Shown piece by piece: positions 1-8,132 of a stretch of DNA of 21,945 bases. The notes under the pieces were generated by a model. The model searched no databases and had not been told where the DNA came from. It saw nothing but the letters and a program-made list of their open reading frames with translations. Source of the stretch: Odoribacter sp. UBA944. Lineage in GTDB: Bacteria; Bacteroidota; Bacteroidia; Bacteroidales; Marinifilaceae. The stretch covers positions 1-21,945 of the forward strand of contig DBDA01000016.1 in NCBI GenBank assembly GCA_002293375.1. The letters are read 5' to 3'. The position numbers and the translations under genes were made by a program. Within the stretch, counting starts at the first letter, position 1, and each line of letters starts with the position of its first letter.

Positions 1-770
1 TCCAGAATTTTTTCCGTTATATATCCATTATAACCATAGCCATTTTCTAAACAAAGATTGAAATTATACAACGAGAGTACCTCTTCTTTCTTTTTTATCA
101 TTCCCTGATACCCTTTAAAATGTGCAGGCCAAACTTTGTATTTGCGGTTCAGTTTGTTGAAAACCCGTGCTACTACACTTTGGGAATTGATCAAAAACAG
201 ATCCCATTGAAAGCCGTATACATCCAGGTCTAAGGGAGCACACCGGTTAAACCAGCGAATGCATTTTAAGCGTTCTGAGTAAAGCTCATTTTTTGCACTA
301 CTTTGCTTGTTACCGGCTATCACAACACAACTCTTGCTTCGATACCCCTCCCTTAAAGAATAGTTGACGCCGCTGCAATAATTAAGTTTTATATATTTTT
401 GAGGATTAGCAGCCACCAAGTCATCCGACCAAGTAAAAACTTTTTCAAAATAAGCATGATATCGGGACAAAAAACTCTCCTTGTTGACAAGGGGACTTTC
501 CATAGCCAGTAAATATCTTTTTACATTATGTAGTGTGGCGTAATGAAAAATTTCATCGTTTCTCTGTGGTATATCACTAAATACAAATGCATCGGCCTTC
601 TCTTTGTGGATTTTTGAAAAAGAAGCGATCTCCACTCCTTTATCCTGAGCCAATGAAGCCAACAAGCGATAGGGAGCAAGTATTTCATTATCAATTGAAT
701 CATCTTGTTTTTCAAAAAGTTTATTCGTACTATTTGTAAAATGGTCCGGTGTATGGAATAATATCTTCAT
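1..770 (-). CDS. GT10 family (fucosyltransferase-like) glycosyltransferase, 3' end cut by window edge
   Basis: I translated this by hand from an ATG at 770-768; 256 codons stay open to the window edge, so the C-terminus is missing. The protein starts MKILFHTPDH. Near the edge it carries LCLENGYGYNGYITEKIL (about residues 239-256), which matches the C-terminal donor-binding signature of GT10 alpha-1,3/1,4-fucosyltransferases (FENS...YVTEK in the family). An FTWSDDLV stretch in the middle is also typical. GT10 enzymes normally transfer fucose from GDP-fucose. No GDP-fucose genes are visible here, so donor and acceptor are unknown. It lies 12 bases after the acetyltransferase gene, in the same operon, and probably adds a sugar to the surface glycan on the cytoplasmic side. 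Family assignment is fairly sure; substrate is not. Confidence 0.75.
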   Translation of the reverse strand, partial: MKILFHTPDHFTNSTNKLFEKQDDSIDNEILAPYRLLASLAQDKGVEIASFSKIHKEKADAFVFSDIPQRNDEIFHYATLHNVKRYLLAMESPLVNKESFLSRYHAYFEKVFTWSDDLVAANPQKYIKLNYCSGVNYSLREGYRSKSCVVIAGNKQSSAKNELYSERLKCIRWFNRCAPLDLDVYGFQWDLFLINSQSVVARVFNKLNRKYKVWPAHFKGYQGMIKKKEEVLSLYNFNLCLENGYGYNGYITEKIL

Positions 771-782
771 ATAAATTATTGA

Positions 783-1301
783 TTATTTGTTTGTAAAATC
801 TTTACAAACAACTCTATCGGGTAAGAACCCCAGAGTAAGAATTTGTTCCGATACCATTTTTAATGCTGACAGATCCCTAAATTTCACAATTTTAGCAGGA
901 TTTCCTGCAACAACCGCCCCCTCTGCGACATGCCGATTTACAACACTTCCAGCACCTACAACAGCATAATCTCCTATTTTTACACCAGGCAGTATGATAG
1001 CACCTGTTCCTATCCATACATGTTTACCAATACTTACCGGTCGGTCTATTCGAATCGTGCGCATGGGGTGAACGGTGTGATCATGTGTTGAAGTGTGAAT
1101 AATGGTACCATAAGCGATCATAGTATCATCGCCAATAGTGATCGGAGCCGTTCCAAACAAAAACACATTCCCACCAAAACTAACATTTTTACCAATGGAA
1201 AGATTGTTTCCGTCATAAGAGGAGATTGCGCCCTTAGGAACTTTGTACTTTTTACCCCTTAAGGCAAAACTGAATTGTTTTATCAATCTATAGAATCCCA
1301 C
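783..1301 (-). CDS. Left-handed beta-helix (hexapeptide repeat) O-acetyltransferase
   Basis: A 172-residue protein built largely of hexapeptide repeats. The run from IGKNVSFGG through IGDDTMIAYG to IGKHVWIGTGAIILPGVKIG and VVGAGSVV ends in the motif VVAGNPAKIVK, typical of the maltose/galactoside/CatB-like acetyltransferases. The HTSTHDH segment supplies the likely catalytic histidine. The family transfers acetyl from acetyl-CoA to a sugar hydroxyl as a trimer. In this operon it probably O-acetylates a residue of the polysaccharide or a precursor. The start is a GTG two bases after the TAG of the upstream gene; an in-frame TAA lies just upstream, which rules out a longer common-start ORF. Acceptor unknown. 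Confidence 0.85.
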   Translation of the reverse strand: MGFYRLIKQFSFALRGKKYKVPKGAISSYDGNNLSIGKNVSFGGNVFLFGTAPITIGDDTMIAYGTIIHTSTHDHTVHPMRTIRIDRPVSIGKHVWIGTGAIILPGVKIGDYAVVGAGSVVNRHVAEGAVVAGNPAKIVKFRDLSALKMVSEQILTLGFLPDRVVCKDFTNK

Positions 1302-1303
1302 TG

Positions 1304-2341
1304 CTATTTATTTTTAATCATATATTCTGCTATCTCCTTAAACCGGTTCGCATATGTATGGTATCGTGTCCTTACATATGCTCGATCCTTCATTTGCTCC
1401 CGTTCAGAGGCATTCGACAGATAATACCGGATTAGACGCTCCAACTCATCTATATTGGAAAATATGGCTATTTCTTCACCGATCTTATAGTAACTTTCCA
1501 AGTCCAAACAATATTGACTTAACTGAAAGCCACCGCAACCGGAAATCTCAAAATTCCGAGCTTTCATTTGCTCAATCCGTTTGAAAGAGAAATAGTATTC
1601 TTTAAAATTTCGCACCGTTTCCCGGATCGACTGTTTCAGTACATTGCGAAGCAGGTATTGTTTAAATCGATGGTTAACAGGAATGCTGTTGGAAAGATTT
1701 AAGTTTATTTTAGAGTACAGAAACAGCTTTTTCATTTCATCGTAGCTCACTCGCCCATGTTCCCACCCCGCTCCAAAACAAGCTACATGAATACCTCTTT
1801 TTTTAAGTTCGTCTACCATCCAAGAACGAGTAGCGTTCTTCGAACCGACAAACGAAACATCGTATTTATAGGACAATTCCCCAACGTCCAGATTATCGCA
1901 ATAATCAAAAGTAGCCCATTGGGATAGAAAAACACGGTCGCACCCGATCGCTTTGTAGTCGGGCAAACTGTACTTATCCACAGTTATCGCTATGGAAAAA
2001 GCAGGAGCCATATATTTCGTATATGTATCGAACCGCCATTGGTCATCACAAAACCAGTTTACCGTCGTGTATTTTTCCGATAGCTTCTGAATTGTTTCCT
2101 GCCGAACCTCATCATTCATCAATACAAAGAAAATAATATCAGGCTGCACTTTCTCCGCAAAACTCAATAAACGCTTCTGCAAACCTTCGACATCATTCGG
2201 GAAACCGTTTTTTTCCAACGGAAAAACAATCACCTCCCCGAAGTTGGCTCTCAATGCCGGTAAAAATGCCTTTATTTCCAAAGACTCACCCCGCTCAGGT
2301 TTTCCGTAGTCGTATTCCAAAGCTGCAAATAGTAGTTTCAT
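1304..2341 (-). CDS. CgeB-like glycosyltransferase
   Basis: I choose the ATG at 2341-2339 (MKLLFAALEYDYG, 345 residues). It overlaps the TAA of the upstream gene by one base (TAATG), the arrangement expected for coupled translation; the longer in-frame reading adds 22 residues with no family likeness. The C-terminal half contains MKARNFEISGCGGFQLSQY, then YYKIGEEIAIF, a YYL segment and RTRYHTYANR. This is the pattern of the CgeB/glycosyl transferase 1-2 family, with a GT-B fold in which this part binds the nucleotide-sugar. A middle segment YDVSFVGSKNATR fits the start of the second domain. It probably transfers a sugar during repeat-unit assembly. Donor and acceptor cannot be read from sequence. 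Confidence 0.8.
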   Translation of the reverse strand: MKLLFAALEYDYGKPERGESLEIKAFLPALRANFGEVIVFPLEKNGFPNDVEGLQKRLLSFAEKVQPDIIFFVLMNDEVRQETIQKLSEKYTTVNWFCDDQWRFDTYTKYMAPAFSIAITVDKYSLPDYKAIGCDRVFLSQWATFDYCDNLDVGELSYKYDVSFVGSKNATRSWMVDELKKRGIHVACFGAGWEHGRVSYDEMKKLFLYSKINLNLSNSIPVNHRFKQYLLRNVLKQSIRETVRNFKEYYFSFKRIEQMKARNFEISGCGGFQLSQYCLDLESYYKIGEEIAIFSNIDELERLIRYYLSNASEREQMKDRAYVRTRYHTYANRFKEIAEYMIKNK

Positions 2342-3210
2342 TAAAATAATAAAGAAATAATTTTTATCATAATCCTTTGAGGTAATTGTGAAATTTGTCG
2401 ATGCCATCTTGGCTTGTCTGCAGGTTCTAAAGAGATTGTGTCATACTCACCTATATTATTCAACTCTTTCATTGTAATGTATCTTCCGTATATTTTTCCT
2501 GCATTTCTACAAGTAGATAACTCTCTTATTGCATATAAGTCTGGATAATTCTTAATAAAATACGTACCGTATGTTTCAAATTCACTAAAGCCTAACAAAG
2601 TACCCGATTTAATAGATGAGATTATTTTTTCCCAATAACTATTTCCCTCTATTTCTTTATTTTTCTCAATGGCATCCAACATTTCACACATAATGTGCGG
2701 AATTACCATTATATGCTCTGCAATAAAAGAAAAATCAGCAATCTTGGATAAAGATAATAATTCCGATATCGTAACAAAATAAGGTCTATGATATTCCGTT
2801 TTAGGACAAAACTGTACCTTACCGCCTTCAAAAAAACGAATTTTCCTTACAGGTATCGTATCAGCATCCCATATTAGATAATTCCTACAGCAATACTTGG
2901 AGCGAGAAAAGCCAATTTTTAGAAATTGTTGAAAGTACCAACCGATTTTAGTCTTAAGATGCGGCTTGTGCAATTCTATAAAGTCTGTGAGTTCTTTAAA
3001 AGACAATCCCTCTAAAACAGAATCTTCATCTATAAATTGAATTGTATCATATCTCAATAACAAAGACCTAAACATGAATCTGTACGCCTTCTTCGATATC
3101 AAATAAATCTTATCAACATCGAAACATTTAAATATTTTTATTATATTCATCTGAACAATAAAAACATCTTTAGCGCCAACACATATTACTACATCAAATT
3201 TTGAGTCCAT
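2341..3210 (-). CDS. DUF6492 family protein, probable GT-A-like glycosyltransferase
   Basis: A 289-residue protein from the ATG at 3210; an alternative in-frame TTG lies 9 bases upstream. The core GWYFQQFLKIGFS (about 90-102) followed by YLIWDADTIP (111-120) and EYHRPYF resembles DUF6492 proteins found in polysaccharide loci. WDADT offers a DxD-type metal/nucleotide-sugar site (D115, D117), as in GT-A glycosyltransferases. FIAEHIMVIPH and SEFETYGTYF are also family-like. No signal peptide or membrane span is apparent. It begins 18 bases after the GT2 stop and shares one base with the next gene. It is strikingly AT-rich: the 60 bases at 2701-2760 contain 15 G or C. Biochemical function of the family is, as far as I know, not established. 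Confidence 0.7.
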   Translation of the reverse strand: MDSKFDVVICVGAKDVFIVQMNIIKIFKCFDVDKIYLISKKAYRFMFRSLLLRYDTIQFIDEDSVLEGLSFKELTDFIELHKPHLKTKIGWYFQQFLKIGFSRSKYCCRNYLIWDADTIPVRKIRFFEGGKVQFCPKTEYHRPYFVTISELLSLSKIADFSFIAEHIMVIPHIMCEMLDAIEKNKEIEGNSYWEKIISSIKSGTLLGFSEFETYGTYFIKNYPDLYAIRELSTCRNAGKIYGRYITMKELNNIGEYDTISLEPADKPRWHRQISQLPQRIMIKIISLLF

Positions 3211-3228
3211 CTGTTCCAATTCTTGTGT

Positions 3229-4140
3229 TCAGTGTTTTAATAAGAAATGAATCATCATTTTGAGAAAAAAATTGAACGGGGAATACTTAAAAAACAGAAG
3301 CAGTGCTTTTTTCTTTACAGGAAAAGATTGTCCCATTCTTAATGTACCGACCCATTCGTTGTACACATTCATCAACCTGTAGTTGCGCATTTTTTTGCTC
3401 CGCAACTTGAAATTTGTATTCTGACTAATGAAGTAAATCAAGCGGAGCCTCGCCAAAAAGTCGTTGGTATGGCTATCTTGTGTAGCATGAATATAATAAT
3501 CCATTTGCGGCGGATTGACCCAAATGACCTTGCCAGAGCGAACGACTTTCATCAAAAACGACACATCACTGTATTTCCCTCCTTGTGTGGAATCCATTGT
3601 GATTTTTTGCGTCACTTCCTTTCGATACATATAAGATGGAAATGGAGCTATCCTATTGCTGCAAAGATACGGATACGCCATTTCGTCCGGAGTCGTAATG
3701 CAAACAGACGGGATCCTGGACGAAAAAGAGGTTTTGTCTGTAAATTCCGAACCTTTGATAATCCGGGCATTGGCTGCTACGGCTGCTACAGAAGAATCAC
3801 TGTGTATTTTACGGTACAGGGTTTCTACCATGTCGGGGTGCATGGTGTCATCATCGTGAAATATCATAAAGAAATCCGCCGATACCTCTTTCAAAATCAA
3901 GTTTAAATGCGCTATACCATCCACAGACGGAACACGGCGTATATAGTTTACTTTGTCCGAAAAATCCCTTTGGATAATTTCCTGTGTTGCATGATCGGTA
4001 GAATTATCGGATACAACAATCTCCAGATTCTTATACGATTGCTGCAATACCGAATGGATGGATTTAACCACTAAATCGGGACGATTGTAGGTTGCAATGA
4101 ATACCTGTATGTTGGGTTTATTGGTCACCTTTACAAACAT
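3229..4140 (-). CDS. Family 2 glycosyltransferase
   Basis: The ATG at 4140-4138 gives MFVKVTNKPNIQVFIATYNR, 303 residues, the canonical GT2 N-terminus. A longer in-frame reading to 4212 runs only through the upstream gene and looks like its shadow. GT2 motifs are clear: IATYNRP (15-21), VVSDNSTD (42-49) and FHDDDTMHPD with the metal-binding aspartates at 96-98. A WVNPPQMDYYIH segment lies in the later acceptor region. It should be an inverting GT-A enzyme that adds one sugar from an NDP-sugar donor. The start lies inside the upstream TPP-enzyme gene, a 23-base overlap, which suggests cotranscription and coupling. Donor not predictable; a CDP-branched sugar made by the upstream genes is one candidate. 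Confidence 0.88.
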   Translation of the reverse strand: MFVKVTNKPNIQVFIATYNRPDLVVKSIHSVLQQSYKNLEIVVSDNSTDHATQEIIQRDFSDKVNYIRRVPSVDGIAHLNLILKEVSADFFMIFHDDDTMHPDMVETLYRKIHSDSSVAAVAANARIIKGSEFTDKTSFSSRIPSVCITTPDEMAYPYLCSNRIAPFPSYMYRKEVTQKITMDSTQGGKYSDVSFLMKVVRSGKVIWVNPPQMDYYIHATQDSHTNDFLARLRLIYFISQNTNFKLRSKKMRNYRLMNVYNEWVGTLRMGQSFPVKKKALLLFFKYSPFNFFLKMMIHFLLKH

Positions 4141-5881
4141 TATCAGTATATTCCACCTCTTTTTGTTCATTCTCGGGAAGAAGCGGAGAGGGAGAATTAA
4201 CGACTTTATCAAACTCCAGTTTGGGGGATACTTTTGTTTTTCCCTCTGTCATGTACTCTACTAAAACATATCGCTCTGCAGCGATTTTATCCAATAGCGA
4301 TCTGTTCGACAAGTCTCCTGAGCAAATCCTGTAATAAGGAATATTGTATGCTTTGGCCAAGTGTTCTATATGCGGGACACAATAACCTCCCGAAGAATCT
4401 GTACCTGCATACAACGAATCAAAATAAAGTTCCTGAAATTGTGTAATCATTCCAAGACTTTCATTATTAATAACGATAACCGACAGGGGAAGTTTATATT
4501 GGGATATAAGCATGAGCGCCTGGGTAGAAATGTGAAAGCCTCCATCTCCCGCAATCGCCCATACTTTTCTGTTGCATGCAGTAGCAAAAGCCGCTCCAAT
4601 AGCTACAGGCATAGCATACCCCATAGGAGCAAGCCCTCCGCTGGTGAGGAAGCGCATACCCTCTTGCATTTGCAGGGTTTGCGCCGTCCACATCTGGTTT
4701 TGACCGATATCCACCGTTATGATGTCGTTTACGTGAACGTATTCGTTCAACTTCTGAATCATTCGATACGGTGCTTTATTCCGGACAAAACGCTCTATTT
4801 CCTCTTCTTGATTGTAACACTCCTTAATCCTGCGACAATAATCTACCCACCCTTTTTCAATTTTAAAATCAGCCATTGAGGGGAGAATAGCCGAGATGAA
4901 CTCCTTTACATCTCCTACAACCTTGATCCGTTTCTCGGTTATGCGATGTTCGTCTAACTCTCCACTATCAATGTCCACGTGAATAATACAACCGTTTTTC
5001 AGAAAATTCTCGTACTTCGCTCCGGTTTGCCGGGTATCAAGACGGGAACCTAATACAATCAGCATATCCGCTTCATGTACAGTTATATTGGCCATTCGAT
5101 TGCCATAACTGCCCAACATTCCCATATATTGAGGCAACGTTTCGTTAACAGCCCCCTTTCCCATCAGAGATGTTACAAAAGGAATTCCCGTTTGGTCGAT
5201 AAACTGCTCTACCAACTGTTCTGCCCCCGAGCTGATCACTCCGCCACCGATCAGACACATAGGACGTTTGGCAACGTTTATGAGCCCGACCACTTTTTCA
5301 ACAGGAAGTACAGATGGAATCTGTTCTTTTTTGCACTCAAATTTCTTTATGAACCGTGTATCTATTTCCGCTCGGAGAATATTCATGGGAATGTCAAGAA
5401 GAACAGGACCTTGGCGTCCCTCCACTGCGATGTGGTATGCTTTTTCAAGTTCATATCGTATTTCAAACGGATCTTCAATCATTACGGCATACTTGGTAAC
5501 AGGCCGAACTATACTCACAACATCTGTTTCCTGAAAACCAAGTTGTCGGACACATTTATCGTACTTGTACTCATACGTATTAACTTGTCCGGTAATGAAA
5601 ATAGCAGGTATGGAGTCAAAGTAAGCATCGGCAATGCCGGTTATCATATTGGTAGCTCCCGGGCCACTTGTCGAGATACATACGCCGGGCTTTCCGCTCA
5701 TGCGGGCATACCCCTCTGCAGCAATTGCACCGGTTTGCTCGTGATAAACCTGTATGAAATGCATGTGGGGATGTCGGGCGATAGAATCTACCAGATGGGT
5801 AATCATTCCACCTTGGTAACCAAAGATCACATCTATGCCTTTCTCAAAAAAGAATTGCACTATGTAGTCTGATACCTTCAT
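4118..5881 (-). CDS. TPP-dependent acetolactate-synthase-like enzyme, candidate YerE-type two-carbon transferase
   Basis: A 587-residue, full-length ThDP enzyme of the acetolactate synthase/benzoylformate decarboxylase superfamily. VYHEQTGAIAAEGYARM carries the cofactor-activating glutamate E48. TSGPGATN (71-78) and the TPP motif GDG (445-447) ending at N472/N473 are intact, and a central FAD/nucleotide-like domain spans about 190-330. Housekeeping ilvB normally sits with ilvN/ilvC; here the gene follows rfbF-rfbG-rfbH and an SDR gene, the context known for YerE of Yersinia pseudotuberculosis. YerE is a TPP flavoprotein that transfers a two-carbon unit from pyruvate to the C4 keto group of CDP-3,6-dideoxy-4-keto-glucose. 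I infer the same type of reaction. It starts 13 bases after the SDR stop and ends inside the start of the GT2 gene. Confidence 0.8.
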   Translation of the reverse strand: MKVSDYIVQFFFEKGIDVIFGYQGGMITHLVDSIARHPHMHFIQVYHEQTGAIAAEGYARMSGKPGVCISTSGPGATNMITGIADAYFDSIPAIFITGQVNTYEYKYDKCVRQLGFQETDVVSIVRPVTKYAVMIEDPFEIRYELEKAYHIAVEGRQGPVLLDIPMNILRAEIDTRFIKKFECKKEQIPSVLPVEKVVGLINVAKRPMCLIGGGVISSGAEQLVEQFIDQTGIPFVTSLMGKGAVNETLPQYMGMLGSYGNRMANITVHEADMLIVLGSRLDTRQTGAKYENFLKNGCIIHVDIDSGELDEHRITEKRIKVVGDVKEFISAILPSMADFKIEKGWVDYCRRIKECYNQEEEIERFVRNKAPYRMIQKLNEYVHVNDIITVDIGQNQMWTAQTLQMQEGMRFLTSGGLAPMGYAMPVAIGAAFATACNRKVWAIAGDGGFHISTQALMLISQYKLPLSVIVINNESLGMITQFQELYFDSLYAGTDSSGGYCVPHIEHLAKAYNIPYYRICSGDLSNRSLLDKIAAERYVLVEYMTEGKTKVSPKLEFDKVVNSPSPLLPENEQKEVEYTDNVCKGDQ

Positions 5882-5894
5882 GCAATAACTATAG

Positions 5895-6806
5895 CTATTT
5901 ATAAGAGTGAATGTAGTATTGTACCGTTCGGCTTAGCATCTCTTCAAAATTGCCACTGTCTATATTTTGGATATTGGTGCATACTTTTGCATTAGTACCC
6001 TGCACCCACATCGGTTGCCCTGCACGATACGGTAATGCCCCAAATTTTAGGTCGAAAGAAGGATTAACCCAATCTTTGATTTTCTCCAACAATTCCCGTA
6101 TGCTTATAACGTGTTCCGAGGATAAGTTGTAAACACCGCTATCGGCTGATGTCGTAAGAGTGGCAACAACCACTTTTGCCACATTACCAATGTACAGGTA
6201 AGCGTATTTTTGTTCACCCAGGGTTACATCCATCGACTGCTGCCGAAGCATGTTTTTAACGGCAGAGGGAATCAGCCAAGTGTCACCTTCCCGTTCCCCA
6301 AAACAGGAAAACAAACGGAACCAATACCATCCAATCTGATGGAGTTCGCAAAAGGTACGAAGTATATCCAGCGATGCCAACTTTACTGCACCATAAGCCG
6401 AATTCGGCTGTGCCGGATAGTTCTCATCAATGCACCCCGAAAATTCGCCATATTCTGCCTGAGAGCCAAATCCAATGAATTTTTTACATAAACTTTTTTG
6501 TGCAATATGAAGAAGGTCCTGTTGAAAGCATAAGTTGGAGATTTGTTTACCCCAATCTCCTCGACCGGTAGCATCTACGCCATCCCAAGCAGTGTGGATG
6601 ATAACTTGTGGATGGAAAGAAATGGTAACTTCTTTCCAATTCTGCTCATCAGTAGATGTCCATTGTACATTGTTTAAGAACGTTTGACAACGCCACAAAT
6701 TCGATTTATTTCGTTTTGTACACAAAACTATATGATTGTTGGCAATGAGATGTTCTGCAATATGAGAACCAATATATCCGGAAGCTCCGGTGAGAAGAAT
6801 ATTCAT
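5895..6806 (-). CDS. NAD(P)-dependent extended SDR, nucleotide-sugar reductase/epimerase (YerF/abequose-synthase-like role)
   Basis: A 303-residue extended short-chain dehydrogenase. The N-terminus MNILLTGASGYIGSHIAEHL has the GxxGxxG nucleotide-binding motif (7-13). S115 in GFGSQAEYG and the YGAVK motif (Y138, K142) complete the catalytic set. VFSCFG/GVYNLSS-type segments fit the sugar-nucleotide epimerase branch. It sits directly after rfbH (TAAATG, no gap) and before the TPP enzyme. In pathways from CDP-3,6-dideoxy-4-keto-glucose, an SDR makes the last reduction (abequose and paratose synthases), or in yersiniose A reduces the two-carbon branch after YerE (YerF). The neighbouring TPP enzyme favours the YerF-like role. 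A simple C4 reductase making paratose or abequose is the alternative. Confidence 0.8.
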   Translation of the reverse strand: MNILLTGASGYIGSHIAEHLIANNHIVLCTKRNKSNLWRCQTFLNNVQWTSTDEQNWKEVTISFHPQVIIHTAWDGVDATGRGDWGKQISNLCFQQDLLHIAQKSLCKKFIGFGSQAEYGEFSGCIDENYPAQPNSAYGAVKLASLDILRTFCELHQIGWYWFRLFSCFGEREGDTWLIPSAVKNMLRQQSMDVTLGEQKYAYLYIGNVAKVVVATLTTSADSGVYNLSSEHVISIRELLEKIKDWVNPSFDLKFGALPYRAGQPMWVQGTNAKVCTNIQNIDSGNFEEMLSRTVQYYIHSYK

Positions 6807-8132
6807 TTATTTACAAATTTCCCCAATTGTTTCCACCATATAATTCAGCATATCCTTAGTCATGCCTGGATATACTCCAATCCAAAATACATTAGACATG
6901 ATTTTATCAGTATTTTCCAGTTTACCCACTACTCTAAAACCTTGCCTGGATGCGCGCATTTCGTCAAAACATGGATGTTTAATGAGGTTCCCGGCAAATA
7001 ACATGCGGGTTTGAATATTGTGTTTTTCCAAGTGTTGCACCAGTTGATCACGCGTGAATCCTGCATCATCTTTCACGCAAATGAGAAACCCAAACCAGCT
7101 GGGATCTGAATTTTCAGTGGGTTCGGGAAGGATGAGCTTATTGCTGAATTTATTGAGTTGTTCACGCAGGTAAGCCCAATTTTTCTTACGGGCTTCAATA
7201 ATGTAAGGCAATTTTTCTAACTGGGCACAACCAATCGCTGCTTGCATATCGGTTACTTTAAGATTGTAACCAAAGTGAGAATAAACATATTTATGGTCGT
7301 AACCCAAAGGCAATTCACCAAACTGTTGTGTAAAACGACATCCACAGGTGTCGTCTTTTCCTGAGTCGCACCAGCAGTCACGTCCCCAATCTCGTATAGA
7401 GTTTACGATTTTTTTTAATGTTGGATTATTAGTATATACAGCGCCACCTTCGCCCATGGTCATGTGGTGAGGCGGATAGAAACTTGATGTTCCGATGTCG
7501 CCGATAGTACCGCTGTATTTCCATTCGTTATCAATGGAATACTTGGAACCTAACGCGTCGCAGTTGTCTTCTACCAACCAAAGGTTATGCTTGGTACAGA
7601 AATCTTTAACGGTTTTCAAGTTAAATGGATTTCCCAATGTGTGGGCAATCATTACAGCTTTGGTTTTTGGGCTTAGTGCGACTTCTAATTGGGTTATATC
7701 AATATTGTAATGAGGAATGGTAACGTCGATAAAAACCGGAGTAGCACCATATTGTATAATAGGAGTTACAGTTGTGGGGAAACCAGCTGCTACGGTGATT
7801 ACTTCGTCACCTCGCTTTACAGCTCTTTCACCCAAACGAGGTGATGTCAATGCCATAAAAGCCAAAAGGTTAGCAGATGAACCTGAATTAGTAAGACTGC
7901 AAAAACGCACTCCTAGAAATGCAGCCATCTTTTTTTCAAACTGGGCAGCATAGCGCCCGGTAGTAAGCCAAAATTCCAAAGAGCTATCAACTAAGTTTAT
8001 TAACTCGTTTTCGTCAAAAAAACGCCCACCGTAACTAATTCTATCACCCGGATTAAAAGCTTTCTTTTTACGCTCAAATTGTTCTTTGTAGTATTCTTTG
8101 GTTAGCTCAAGAATTTTTTCTTTTGTAGTCAT
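6807..8132 (-). CDS. rfbH: CDP-6-deoxy-4-keto-glucose 3-dehydrase (E1), PMP and [2Fe-2S] dependent
   Basis: A 441-residue sugar-aminotransferase-fold enzyme, close to the usual length. The typical PLP lysine is replaced by histidine in SFYPPHHMTMGEGG (H222/H223), the hallmark of RfbH/DdhC/AscC dehydrases, which use PMP and remove the C3 hydroxyl of CDP-4-keto-6-deoxy-glucose. Cysteines C253, C255 and C263 have the C-x-C-x7-C spacing of the [2Fe-2S] site, with C191 in VEDNCDALG as the likely fourth ligand; an extra cysteine, C265, is present. The product intermediate is reduced by an E3 flavoprotein, not found in this window. ATG at 8132 overlaps the rfbG stop (ATGA); the stop abuts the ATG of the SDR gene. 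Confidence 0.95.
   Translation of the reverse strand: MTTKEKILELTKEYYKEQFERKKKAFNPGDRISYGGRFFDENELINLVDSSLEFWLTTGRYAAQFEKKMAAFLGVRFCSLTNSGSSANLLAFMALTSPRLGERAVKRGDEVITVAAGFPTTVTPIIQYGATPVFIDVTIPHYNIDITQLEVALSPKTKAVMIAHTLGNPFNLKTVKDFCTKHNLWLVEDNCDALGSKYSIDNEWKYSGTIGDIGTSSFYPPHHMTMGEGGAVYTNNPTLKKIVNSIRDWGRDCWCDSGKDDTCGCRFTQQFGELPLGYDHKYVYSHFGYNLKVTDMQAAIGCAQLEKLPYIIEARKKNWAYLREQLNKFSNKLILPEPTENSDPSWFGFLICVKDDAGFTRDQLVQHLEKHNIQTRMLFAGNLIKHPCFDEMRASRQGFRVVGKLENTDKIMSNVFWIGVYPGMTKDMLNYMVETIGEICK

Noticed and set aside
5075..5872. 265-aa plus-strand reading frame
   Set aside because: It lies wholly opposite the TPP-enzyme gene, whose motifs are intact; the translation is rich in Cys/His/Tyr with no recognisable domain.
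4118..5881. Housekeeping acetolactate synthase (ilvB)
   Set aside because: No ilvN, ilvC or ilvD nearby; the CDP-dideoxysugar context argues for a YerE-type role, though sequence alone does not exclude it.
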